Positions 47,772 to 56,237 of a stretch of DNA of 64,000 nucleotides are shown here, one piece after another (within the stretch, counting starts at the first letter, position 1; every line of letters starts with the position of its first letter). Origin of the DNA: Bin80 sp964291275 (GTDB lineage Bacteria; Bacteroidota; Rhodothermia; Rhodothermales; Bin80); assembly GCA_964291275.2 (NCBI GenBank), contig OZ219799.1, positions 2,418,001-2,482,000 of the forward strand, written 5' to 3'. Both the position numbers and the translations under genes were made by a program. Under the pieces are notes generated by a model, which searched no databases, was not told where the DNA came from, and saw only the letters and a list, made by a program, of their open reading frames with translations.

Positions 47772-50330
47772 TGCCCATTACCCAAGTAATGGTGTAGTCT
47801 AACTATTGTGGGAGATCCGTGAGCGTTTTTTCTACCGCCGTGATTGTCTGGTCGGAGCGCCTCTTTACAGCGCACGCCTTGATGGTCCGCAGCATAGGGT
47901 GACGGAGCGTTTTCACGCTTGGGTTCACGGTACCGGTACGTCCGGGCCATAGCATTGGGGTAAGAGTCTCCCGTTTCGTGAGGGTATCACGAATCTGCAC
48001 AGCAGCAGCAGCGGGCCTGGGTCTCCTCAATGTGCATCTGATAGCCCACCAAGGCCATAGCGAGTCGTTCGATTCCCCTCCACATGACCTGATGGCCCGG
48101 CGGTGGGGCACGATTCCGGTTTTGATAGCCGCCCAACACCCCCACCAGCAACATGGCGTCCCGCAGCATCTTGGGTTCCGGCAGTCGTACCCGCTTGGCG
48201 TAGCCGGTCAAGAATCCAAGTTCCAGTTCTGTGAAGAATACCGACGGATCCAGCTCCGGCATGGTTCGCCCCAACAGCGTCAGCACCATGAGACGCCAGG
48301 CAATCACACAGTAGATCGCCAATGCCCGTTCCAGTCTTAAGGCGCTCCGCAGCTGCATATGTTCCACTTTGCAGCCACTCTTGAGCACCCGGAAAAAGTC
48401 CTCAATCCGCCAACGTTTCAGATAATACCCCAGCACCCGCTCCGCAGCCCGGGCCGAGGGCACCGCAAGACTGGTCAGCAGATACCATTCAATCGCCTTT
48501 TCACCCGCAGGCGGCGAGACTTCTTTGATATGCACCCCGGTGAGCGTCACCGGATCCGCATCCGCAACCAGTGGAGTCGCGGGCAGCGTAACCGGGCCAT
48601 AGCGTACTTCGGCATCGGCGACGCGATAGGCGCGTCCGGCCGTCTTCGACCGCACGGACCGGCGATGAATCTCAATCCTGATCGTCTTGGCAGCTTTGCC
48701 ACCGGACATCGTCTCAAACAGCTTTTTGCCTTTTGCCAGACGCCGATTCTTAGATGCCCGCACCAGCAGATCAACCCGCTTGTGCTGCCGCTGCGCATCA
48801 AAGAGCGCAAAACTGTCGCCCTCCCGATCCATCACGCAGAGGACCTTGATCTTGCGCGATAGCTCCTGCGCGGCTTCACAAATATCCGCATAACCATCCA
48901 GCCACCGCTGCGCCTTTGGCTTCAACGGTCCATCGGTCGGATCTTTGTAACTGCACCGCAACACGCCCAGTGGCAGACCATCGGTGGTGGTCGCCAGCGT
49001 GGTATGAATATGCAGTCCCCGCGATTTGGTCGTGGTCTGATTCTGACCAATGACTTCCAAGTCCTCGCAGGCCAGACGCGACCCGTAATTGAGCCGACTG
49101 CCATCCTGGATGCATAAGACCACCTTTTGGCTGCGCATACGCTCTATGGTACGCGCCCGATGCGGGGCCAACACGTTCTCCGGCGTCACCTCAGACGCCG
49201 GATCGCTCGCCAGCAGGCGATAATGCCCCTTGACCGCCGCCCGATCATAGCCCGTGTTCCCGGTAATCGCCGCGCCGATGGTATCGGCGAGCAGAGACGC
49301 ACTCTTGACCAGCCGCGCCGAGCGCAGCGCGTTGCCCAGCGGCGCATCCCCAAACTCGGCATCGGCCCACTGTTCGCTATCCAACATCTCACCAGGTTGT
49401 CTGACCGGACGTAATTCCACCGCAGGCACCCCCAGTTGCTGACGCCACCTGCGATTAAGTTCGTATACATACAACGCCTTCGGCGGCTCCGGAGTGTCAT
49501 GGCGGAGGCCGCCAGCGGTTTGTCCAATGTACTGAAAATTGGTGGCCTTGAAGCAGGAACCCGACCATTCGGGATCCACATAGGTTTCAACGATCCACAC
49601 CCGGTAGCCGTAATGCTGCTGATAGTCCTCAGCCAGTCGCCTGAGCAGGCGACTGAGCACGTAGCTGGCCAGATGCTGGCATCGCTCCCGCATCAGGAAT
49701 CGGCTCAGACACACCACACGGTGCAGATGGGCCTGTCGCTGTGCGTCCGACCAGGCCATCCACTGCTCCCGGGCCGCCAGTCGCAGGGCGGCCGCCGAAA
49801 AACCGACCGCACCCACATAACCGTGTGCACTGTCAATCAGATACCGTACCTGGGCACCGCAAAATGTCGTCACTCCACGCGGATGCTCATGATGCAACAG
49901 CGTGTTCCAAATCTCACGCTGATCGGTGTCGGTCACCTTAACCAGCGTAAGACCCTCCACCTCGTTAACAACCTCAGGCAAACGTTCCGGGGCAGGCACC
50001 GGTTCGGCCAGCAGGCGGGGACCCGCCCCCGCCGCGTAATTGTTCGTCGGCGCAGGCAATGCTATCCGCCCACGGTCGGCCAGCTTTGACAACGCACGGG
50101 CGCAAGTGGACACCTGCAACCGACCGCAGGCATCAACGAATGTGAAAAGTTCACACACGCGCCTTGCTATCGCCGCGCGCGTGGACAACGCGGCATCGCC
50201 CAACACCGCGGTGAGACGCGACTGCGATTCCGGAGCACTCAAGGTGCGCAAAACCTGACTCTGCGTGAACATGCCACCAATATATGGGGCACTGTTCAGA
50301 ATGTCAAGTCAAAAAGTTGGGTAATGGGCA
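47772..50330 (-). mobile_element. IS4-family (IS50/Tn5-like) insertion sequence, copy 2
   Basis: Same 2,559-base element as 8701-11259 but inverted, with inverted repeats TGCCCATTACCCAA at both ends. The 10-base flanks are CACCAAGGTC (left) and GACCAAGGTT (right), equal at 8 of 10 positions, so the target duplication is decayed or imperfect. Both copies inserted at an ACCAAG-type core (GACCAAGCCC in copy 1 read on the minus strand), which suggests target preference. Confidence 0.93.
47987..50272 (-). CDS. DruA-domain/IS4 (Tn5-type) fusion transposase, copy 2
   Basis: The 761-residue protein is nearly identical to that at 8759-11044: only Leu261 to Pro and His273 to Asn differ. It keeps the DUF4338-like N-terminal region, the Tn5-type DNA-binding domain, Asp390, Asp482 and Glu624. 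The leaderless sigma70-type promoter is also kept upstream of its ATG at 50272. The intact frame and near identity suggest both copies are potentially active. Confidence 0.92.
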   Translation of the reverse strand: MFTQSQVLRTLSAPESQSRLTAVLGDAALSTRAAIARRVCELFTFVDACGRLQVSTCARALSKLADRGRIALPAPTNNYAAGAGPRLLAEPVPAPERLPEVVNEVEGLTLVKVTDTDQREIWNTLLHHEHPRGVTTFCGAQVRYLIDSAHGYVGAVGFSAAALRLAAREQWMAWSDAQRQAHLHRVVCLSRFLMRERCQHLASYVLSRLLRRLAEDYQQHYGYRVWIVETYVDPEWSGSCFKATNFQYIGQTAGGLRHDTPEPPKALYVYELNRRWRQQLGVPAVELRPVRQPGEMLDSEQWADAEFGDAPLGNALRSARLVKSASLLADTIGAAITGNTGYDRAAVKGHYRLLASDPASEVTPENVLAPHRARTIERMRSQKVVLCIQDGSRLNYGSRLACEDLEVIGQNQTTTKSRGLHIHTTLATTTDGLPLGVLRCSYKDPTDGPLKPKAQRWLDGYADICEAAQELSRKIKVLCVMDREGDSFALFDAQRQHKRVDLLVRASKNRRLAKGKKLFETMSGGKAAKTIRIEIHRRSVRSKTAGRAYRVADAEVRYGPVTLPATPLVADADPVTLTGVHIKEVSPPAGEKAIEWYLLTSLAVPSARAAERVLGYYLKRWRIEDFFRVLKSGCKVEHMQLRSALRLERALAIYCVIAWRLMVLTLLGRTMPELDPSVFFTELELGFLTGYAKRVRLPEPKMLRDAMLLVGVLGGYQNRNRAPPPGHQVMWRGIERLAMALVGYQMHIEETQARCCCCADS

Positions 50331-50618
50331 GACCAAGGTTCACTAACACGAGCTTCGAGGCTGCTCCGCAAGAGAGAGCTTACAGCGGATGAAGCAAACG
50401 ATCTCACAGAGATTATCAGCGAAATGGCCTCATCAACTGTTCTCGACCGGATTGATACCAGCAATGCTCGACTGGAAGCCTAGTTCCAGAGTCTGCGGGA
50501 GGCCCAAAACACGAAACTGGACGCCCAAAACACGAAGTACAACGTACTGATCTGGGTGATCGGATTTGCAACGGTGATCCTGTCGGCGGTGATTACCCTG
50601 AACAGCCTCCTCAGTTAG
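50331..50618 (+). pseudogene. Coiled-coil membrane protein, 3' part (split by IS copy 2)
   Basis: Rejoining the left flank and this region restores the frame: a helical N-terminal segment (LLRKRELTADEANDLTEIIS), a TAG stop at 50481-50483 in place of a coil codon, then AQNTKLDAQNTKYNVLIWVI and a C-terminal membrane segment, stop at 50616. The in-frame stop and the insertion are separate lesions. It is a duplicate of the intact gene at 50830-51162. Confidence 0.78.
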
Positions 50619-50829
50619 CCCCCGCCCTTGGAATTGCCGGCAGGAATGGTGCCGGATATATGATTCTGGTGTGTCCGGCTGCCGGGGATGAGGCATAAGG
50701 GTCATTATGATTCACCCCTCACTACGATTCAACTCGAAAACGCTTAGGAGATGGGAAGTTGATATATGGGTGTACAATCTGACACACAAACGGGAACCAC
50801 TTAACTCTGAATTTAGTCCAAGTCAAATC

Positions 50830-51162
50830 ATGGCAGAACAAGACAATTCGGAGGGGGCCAATGATCGCACCGAGGCCTACGAACTTCTAAGAAAAACAGG
50901 ACTCAAGGGTGGGGAGGCCTTCCAACTTTTTCAATACATTGAGAATATGGCATCCGCAAACGTAATCAGCCAGCTTGGCGCAATAATTGACACCAACATG
51001 GCGGCCTTCCGGGCAGAGTTGCAATCCCATAATACGAAACTGGACGCCCAAAACACGAAAATTGACGCCCAAAACACGAAGTACAACGTGCTAATCTGGG
51101 TGATCGGATTTGCAACGGTAATCCTGTCGGCGGTGATTACCCTGAACAGCCTCCTCGGTTAG
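50830..51162 (+). CDS. Small coiled-coil protein with C-terminal membrane anchor (DUF1640-like)
   Basis: From ATG 50830 the protein has 110 residues; a longer frame opens at 50707 but the paralogue begins at the equivalent codon. A helical N-terminal half is followed by heptad-like repeats TKLDAQNTKIDAQNTKYNV and a single membrane segment (VLIWVIGFATVILSAVIT) at the C-terminus. It resembles DUF1640/CCDC90-type tail-anchored coiled coils. Function unknown. It is the intact member of a tandem pair, the other being broken by the IS. Confidence 0.7.
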   Translation: MAEQDNSEGANDRTEAYELLRKTGLKGGEAFQLFQYIENMASANVISQLGAIIDTNMAAFRAELQSHNTKLDAQNTKIDAQNTKYNVLIWVIGFATVILSAVITLNSLLG

Positions 51163-51377
51163 TCCCTCCGTACGCCCTCGCGATCCTGTGAGGTCTACGA
51201 TCCCGCAAGCAACGCCAATCTGTGCTGCAGGCTCAGGATCGTAGCGTTTCGTGCTATTCTTTCCTTATCAGTTGCCTCCCTCTGGAATTTGTTCGTGTTG
51301 TGGCAGGACTCGCTTAACATCGGCAGGCTCGGTTCGTACAGCTGGATTTAGCGCAGAGAAAGCAATGTATTCACTTC

Positions 51378-51713
51378 GTGAAAACGCTTGCCCCGGAGCG
51401 GGGGCCGACCTCGACTCTCGGCCGGAGAACGACGCACGTGTGCGGTGTCGTTGAGTTTGCGGGGGACGAACACCGGTTGCTTCGGGAGCGTGCTCGGAAG
51501 GCCGGTCGTCCGCTGGCGGTGTACATCCGAGAGGCCGCGCTGGGCATGCAGTTGGCGCGCGTGGCTAATCGTTCAGCATACCGTGAGCTGACGCGTGTAG
51601 GCACGAACCAGAATCAATTGGCGCGGTGGGCGAACATCTTTCGTTGCATGCCGGAACTAGGAAAGTTGCATGCGGTGCTGGACGAACTGCTGGAGGTTCG
51701 ACGGAAGCTATGA
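51378..51713 (+). CDS. mobC: MobC-like mobilization protein
   Basis: The 111-residue protein starts at GTG 51378. The core RERARKAGRPLAVYIREAAL is a ribbon-helix-helix-like DNA-binding segment, and YRELTRVGTNQNQLARWANI is the MobC C-terminal motif (GxNxNQ(L/I)A). MobC opens the transfer origin for the relaxase. Its stop overlaps the relaxase start (ATGA, 51710-51713), the usual mob operon arrangement. The relaxase is broken, so mobilization is probably lost. Confidence 0.82.
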   Translation: MKTLAPERGPTSTLGRRTTHVCGVVEFAGDEHRLLRERARKAGRPLAVYIREAALGMQLARVANRSAYRELTRVGTNQNQLARWANIFRCMPELGKLHAVLDELLEVRRKL

Positions 51714-52423
51714 TTGCGAGAGTAACCAGCGGTTCGGACTTCGGTGGGCCGGCGCGATACTTGATCTATCGGGAGGATCGTGTAGGGTTCGTAGAGTTGC
51801 ACAATATGGCTTCGCGCGATGTGCGGGAAGCAGCCCAGGAGATGCAGATCACGGCTGAACTTTCTTCTCGGTGCAAGAAGCACGTATACCATCTGAGTCT
51901 CTCGTTTGACCCGGGAGATCAGCCGAGTGAGGAACAACTTCGGTCAGCGGCTTCGCGGGTATTGAAAGAACTCAATCTGGATACGTATCAGGCGGTGGTG
52001 GTATTGCACCGGGATACTGCCCATCTTCATGTGCATGTGATGGTGAACCGTCTGCACGCAGAAACGGGAAAAGTCTGGCGGACGAGTCATGACTGGCGTC
52101 GTATTGAGCGTGCACTCCGGAAGCTGGAGAAGGAATGGTCGCTGCGGGAAGTCCCCGGTCGCCACAGTCCGTCGAAAAAATGCCTGAACGCCGGATTTCT
52201 GCATTCACGCAGGAACTCCGGGACAAGGTTGGTGTGGCGCTACATAAGACGGGAAGATAGACCGAGTACCAAGCGGTTTTGGATCACCGCAACCTGGAGA
52301 TGAAATTGCGTCCGCGGGGGCTGGTTTTGAGTGACGGCCGTTCGTACCTATCAGCAGAGCGGGTATCGGAGAATCTGCCGGCATTGAATCAGCGATTCGG
52401 GGAAACGCTGCAGGAAAACCGTA
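51710..52423 (+). pseudogene. mobA: MOBP-type relaxase, frameshifted
   Basis: The first 150 or so residues are a relaxase: SGSDFGGPARYLIY with the catalytic Tyr region and LHRDTAHLHVHVMVNR with the metal-binding His triad. After about 52180 the family sequence moves to the +1 frame (MPERRISAFTQELRDKVGVA), meets a TAG at about 52258, and continues with RNLEMKLRPRGLVLSDGRSY to RFGETLQE. One frameshift and one stop therefore separate the catalytic N-terminus from the rest. The typical downstream TraI-like helicase or primase part is missing. Confidence 0.8.
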
Positions 52424-52830
52424 GTCGTCTCGTAGATGCTCGTATGATTCCTCTGGCGGTCTCTCAGTGCAATTCGGATATTATTCTGCATAGAGTCACC
52501 GATGGACGTACAGAGGCTCGAAATGCGCTTCTACGGCATGCTGACGCGGCGTCCGTGCGCAAGGCCCTGAAGAAGTTTGAAGCCCGTGGACTGCTAGGAG
52601 TTACGCATCGAAAGGGGAGGTGTGCGGACGACAGTTGGTACCAACTCCCCAATCAATACACGCTATTTCCCGGGAGGGCCCTGGAGTGGAGTAAAAAGCC
52701 GTCCACCGGAAAAAGTACACCCCGGGCCACCGGAAAAAGTGCACTCCAGTACCAAAGTGCTTCATTACCAAAGAACATGAGGCTTTCCGTGAGCAGGAGG
52801 CAGCGAAAACCAATTACAGGTCCGCCTTAA
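52279..52830 (+). CDS. Relaxase tail fused to winged-helix (HTH_36-type) ORF
   Basis: The 183-residue frame begins with the relaxase tail (to about residue 48) and then changes to a winged-helix protein: ADAASVRKALKKFEARGLLG and GRCADDSWYQLPNQYTLFPG resemble plasmid or phage replication-type HTH_36 domains. After this the Ser/Thr/Lys-rich tail contains two copies of a CCACCGGAAAAAGT unit (52699-52741). Such wHTH proteins occur in mobile elements. The fusion probably arose by deletion between two genes; whether it is translated is unknown. Confidence 0.5.
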   Translation: MDHRNLEMKLRPRGLVLSDGRSYLSAERVSENLPALNQRFGETLQENRSRLVDARMIPLAVSQCNSDIILHRVTDGRTEARNALLRHADAASVRKALKKFEARGLLGVTHRKGRCADDSWYQLPNQYTLFPGRALEWSKKPSTGKSTPRATGKSALQYQSASLPKNMRLSVSRRQRKPITGPP

Positions 52831-52944
52831 GCTCGTCAATCAGATCATCAAAGACTTCAATTGCCGGATAGTCCCGCGGTCAACCTCTATGGTGCGATCA
52901 AGCCAGCCCCGTCGCCCGTGCAGTTTCCCGCTGCAGACAAGCGT

Positions 52945-53331
52945 TTACAAGTCCCCTTCGTGCACGCGCGGGTCATCAGTCGCCAATTCTTTGCGGAAGC
53001 TGGTCGTTCGGGTTCCCTTCGTGCACGCGCGGTCATCAGGTGCCAGACCCAGAGTCAATTCGAATGCGGTAACCGCATCCTTGTACTGGTTGAGTTCCCC
53101 GAGAACGCGGGCGCAGCGTTACGCTGCTTCGGCATTTTCAGGGTCCCTCTCCAAGGCCTGCTTGAATTCGTCGCGCGCGGCTAGAAAATCGAAGGTTACA
53201 TAGTCTTGGCGCGCAATCTGCAAATGCTCTTGCGCACTCTGTCCAGAATCCGAACACGACGCAAGGGTAATCGCTGTGAGTATCGACGTGAGTTCAATGG
53301 CGGATGGCACGGGTGATTCTGAAGGTCGCAT
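52945..53331 (-). pseudogene. TPR lipoprotein, broken
   Basis: From ATG 53331 the frame has a lipoprotein signal (SILTAITLASC), then EHLQIARQDYVTFDFLAARD and KQALERDPENAEAA, a TPR. A TAA at 53119-53121 interrupts it, after which another TPR follows in frame (LGELNQYKDAVTAFELTLGL). A segment with a repeated CCCTTCGTGCACGCGCGG (52954 and 53015) ends at a stop at 52945. It is a degraded lipoprotein of unknown role next to a propeller gene in the same direction. Confidence 0.65.
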
Positions 53332-53392
53332 ACTCGGCCCATAGGCTGTTGCATCAGCCTGTAGAAACAGATCCAAGATCACGATCCGAATA

Positions 53393-54538
53393 CTACGGAA
53401 GGATATCCCAAGCGGCAACGATCGGCGCCCCGGTTGCTTCGTCAGTCATGGTTCCGTACGCGCGGCTGCCTCGCACAACCCTCAGCCGCACATATTCAGG
53501 TACACTGGCTCTTGCGATCTCTATGCCGGCATCGTCCACAATTAGCCACGTTCTTGATTCTTCCCCCTCTCTCTGAGTCAGTTCAATCCAGAGACGTCCG
53601 GCATCGTCCGGTACCAGTCTACTGAACACTGGCTTTACGGCTGGGAGGCGTTCTCTAAGCAATCCATGAAACTCATCGGAAGCTTCCGCAATTGTCTGTT
53701 CTCGCTCCGCATCGGTGATGGGGATCGGCGAGATTGGCACCGTGAATTCTCTACGGTTGGTGCCTTGTAGTGACAAGCTTGCGATCCGAATAGCGTCGTC
53801 CGGGCCGTAGTACAATACCTGAGTGGAACCGATGGCAAAGTGAGGACCGACGGCGAAAGGCAGTCCGGTGGCAGTTACACTGGTTCCTGTTGCAATGGCC
53901 AGGCCTTCTCTGGCTGGCAATTCCGCAACGGATTCGTCCACAATGGTACCGTTTGAGTCCACGAGCTTGACTCGGACATGTTTGCTGCTAAGATCGTCGG
54001 ATCCTGGCGAAAAAAAGGGCGAGTAGTGAAAGAGGAAGCCCCGGCTTGTCGCCGCAAGGAACTCCATGGGGGAGAGCCGGTCACTTTCAGATAGCCTCAC
54101 AGCCGATCTCGAGACAAACGAATGATCGTGTGGTGCAAATATGGACAATTGACCCGCGTAGAAATCCCATGCATACAAGGAATCGCCCATTCCTATCCGC
54201 ATTGTAGGCGATCGCACAAATTCTCCGGGTCCTCTGCCTTCCCGGCCAATTTGGTCAACCTGTACCCCATCAAACGAAAACACGCGAATGGCCTCAAATC
54301 CACTGTCAGTAATGTACAACTGTCCCCGGGAATCCACCGCCAAGCCACGAACTGCACCCAATAGTACCGAATCTCCAGCGGCCTCATCGCCAATCCGATA
54401 GGCTTCTTTCAGTGCAAGAACACTTGTCTGAAGACTACCGGGCTGGTCCTCGGCAGGCTGGCACGCTCCGATGAACTGCACAGACGCCAACAGAACAACT
54501 GCGGCCGTGGCCCTGCCTGATCTGGTTACACGTGACAT
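53393..54538 (-). CDS. 6-bladed beta-propeller lipoprotein
   Basis: From ATG 54538 the protein has 381 residues. Signal: AAVVLLASVQFIGAC, lipobox Cys about 26; an upstream frame to 54646 is not supported. The mature part has RIGDEAAGDSVLLGAVRG, propeller strands and GREGRGPGEF. It is most like the protein at 58591-59766 (same RIGDE-x-AGD-x-VL start of the mature part). It is divergent from the propeller gene at 54940. Function unknown; family members are surface lipoproteins. Confidence 0.82.
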   Translation of the reverse strand: MSRVTRSGRATAAVVLLASVQFIGACQPAEDQPGSLQTSVLALKEAYRIGDEAAGDSVLLGAVRGLAVDSRGQLYITDSGFEAIRVFSFDGVQVDQIGREGRGPGEFVRSPTMRIGMGDSLYAWDFYAGQLSIFAPHDHSFVSRSAVRLSESDRLSPMEFLAATSRGFLFHYSPFFSPGSDDLSSKHVRVKLVDSNGTIVDESVAELPAREGLAIATGTSVTATGLPFAVGPHFAIGSTQVLYYGPDDAIRIASLSLQGTNRREFTVPISPIPITDAEREQTIAEASDEFHGLLRERLPAVKPVFSRLVPDDAGRLWIELTQREGEESRTWLIVDDAGIEIARASVPEYVRLRVVRGSRAYGTMTDEATGAPIVAAWDILP

Positions 54539-54939
54539 ATGAGTTGTCCCCGGTCTGATTCTCGGATTGCGTTCCGTTTGCTGCAAGTGCACGAAAAGTC
54601 TTCCAGGGCAACCTACAGCGTAGACACCAGTAACGTTGAGACACACTGGTTTGTTGCGCTTGTGTCAATTCCTCATGCATGCGGCGGAATGGCCCTGTGA
54701 GAAAGTGTACGCGCGCCTCCTTGATAATCACGCCCTGCCGTTTAAGTGGCTGCATCCTAGAGGCAGCTCGGCGTTTCATGCCCCAAATAAGACCCTTACA
54801 ATCCGGAAGCCTGCACCTGTTGACTCCTCGAAGCAGGGATGTAGTATCGTGGCGCACACCGCTCCCCGGCTCGGGGAATACCTTATATTCAGGATGCCCC
54901 TACTTTTGCATGCATCGGATCACCAAACCCGAATAGACC
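54539..54939. promoter_or_regulatory. Divergent intergenic region between two propeller genes
   Basis: About 400 bases separate the two starts. A TACTTTTG box (54901-54908), matching TAnnTTTG, lies 31 bases before the ATG at 54940. No clear -33 TTG box is at the usual spacing. No gene was found here. Confidence 0.4.
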
Positions 54940-56151
54940 ATGTCTCCATTTCGCACAATGGCAAGTTGGACGATTGTAGTAACTGTTGCTCTCTGTATCA
55001 CCTGCTGTCGGTCGGGCAATATTGAAGCGAACGAGGCCTGGTCCGGCACAATTGATACGCTTGCTTCCGGCGAACTCGTTGTTCGAAACACCGATGAGCC
55101 GCTGTGGGACGAGGCAGACATGTGGCAGTTCGTGGAGGAAATCAGGCTCGGAACAGATGCCGACGACGAGGGACCGATCTTCGGAGAAATCATTTCCTTT
55201 GATGTGGATGCGCAGGGATGGGTCTTTATTCTCGATTTTCAAACACAAGAGGTTAGCGTATTTGACTCGGATGGCGAGTATGTCCGCACGGTTGGAGGTA
55301 CCGGAGCCGGGCCGGGGGAATTCGAGCAGGCCCTAGCGGTCGACATCAGCCCGAATGGAGAAATCTGGGTCATGGGAATGCTCTACGCACAACTTTCCAT
55401 ATTTGACCCGCACGGCAGTTACTTGAGATCGGATCCGGTCGGCAACCCAGGCATAGGCCTGACACCATACTCGGGCGGATTCGACTCAATGGGTCGCTAC
55501 AACGCCGTAGTCATGGTTTTTGATGAAAACGGCGAGTCTCAGGTAATGGCCCGATTTGATCAATCGCTCACTCCGCTGGATACTATTGCGATTCCCGAGA
55601 CTTCCGTCGAAAGGGAAGCCTTTACGCATGTCACTGCCCGCTTTTCAATTGCCGAGCGGATTCCCTTTCAGGGATCCTTTGACTGGCGCTTCTCTCCAAC
55701 CGGCAATCTTTGGACGCTGACCACCAAAGAATATGAGCTTGTCGAACTGACTCCGCTTGGAGAGACGCTTCGACGGGTCTCCAGAGACCATGACCCGGTC
55801 CCCGTGACCGAGGAAGAGATGGATGGTGTGCGGGAGGAATTCCAGTGGTTCATCAATCGGGGCGGGACAGTCGATTGGTCAAGGATTCCGGATACAAAGC
55901 CTGCAGTTGTTTCATTCTTCTGTGACGATGAAGGCAATCTGTGGGTGAAGCGGCAAGCAGCAATGCCCGGGTACGAAGATCTCCTCTTCGATCTGTTCGA
56001 TCCTGAAGGACGTTATCTGGGAGAGCTGCGCCTTCCGTTCCCGTTGCATTCTGATCCTGAACCGATCGTGCGCGACGGAATGCTACATGGCGTCACCACG
56101 GATGACCTTGGTGCCCCGAACGTTGTGAGAGCGCGGATTGAAAAGCCTTAG
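54940..56151 (+). CDS. 6-bladed beta-propeller lipoprotein
   Basis: A 403-residue protein with N-terminal hydrophobic segment ASWTIVVTVALCITCC (lipobox Cys about 22-23). Propeller strands follow, with GGTGAGPGEFEQAL in the position of the shared GPGEF motif. Upstream, a TACTTTTG -7 type box is at 54901. The stop is 86 bases before the DUF5916 start in the same direction, so both could be expressed together. Ligand unknown. Confidence 0.8.
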   Translation: MSPFRTMASWTIVVTVALCITCCRSGNIEANEAWSGTIDTLASGELVVRNTDEPLWDEADMWQFVEEIRLGTDADDEGPIFGEIISFDVDAQGWVFILDFQTQEVSVFDSDGEYVRTVGGTGAGPGEFEQALAVDISPNGEIWVMGMLYAQLSIFDPHGSYLRSDPVGNPGIGLTPYSGGFDSMGRYNAVVMVFDENGESQVMARFDQSLTPLDTIAIPETSVEREAFTHVTARFSIAERIPFQGSFDWRFSPTGNLWTLTTKEYELVELTPLGETLRRVSRDHDPVPVTEEEMDGVREEFQWFINRGGTVDWSRIPDTKPAVVSFFCDDEGNLWVKRQAAMPGYEDLLFDLFDPEGRYLGELRLPFPLHSDPEPIVRDGMLHGVTTDDLGAPNVVRARIEKP

Positions 56152-56237
56152 CCCTTTCCCGGATTCGTTCACCGATCAGGGAGGCGTGGCGTGGAAACTT
56201 GGATTTGACTAATATAGATCGGCTCCGCATTGTACTT

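Noticed and set aside
52954..53039. CRISPR-like or tandem repeat from the duplicated CCCTTCGTGCACGCGCGG
   Set aside because: Only two copies, inside a degraded TPR gene; simple local duplication.
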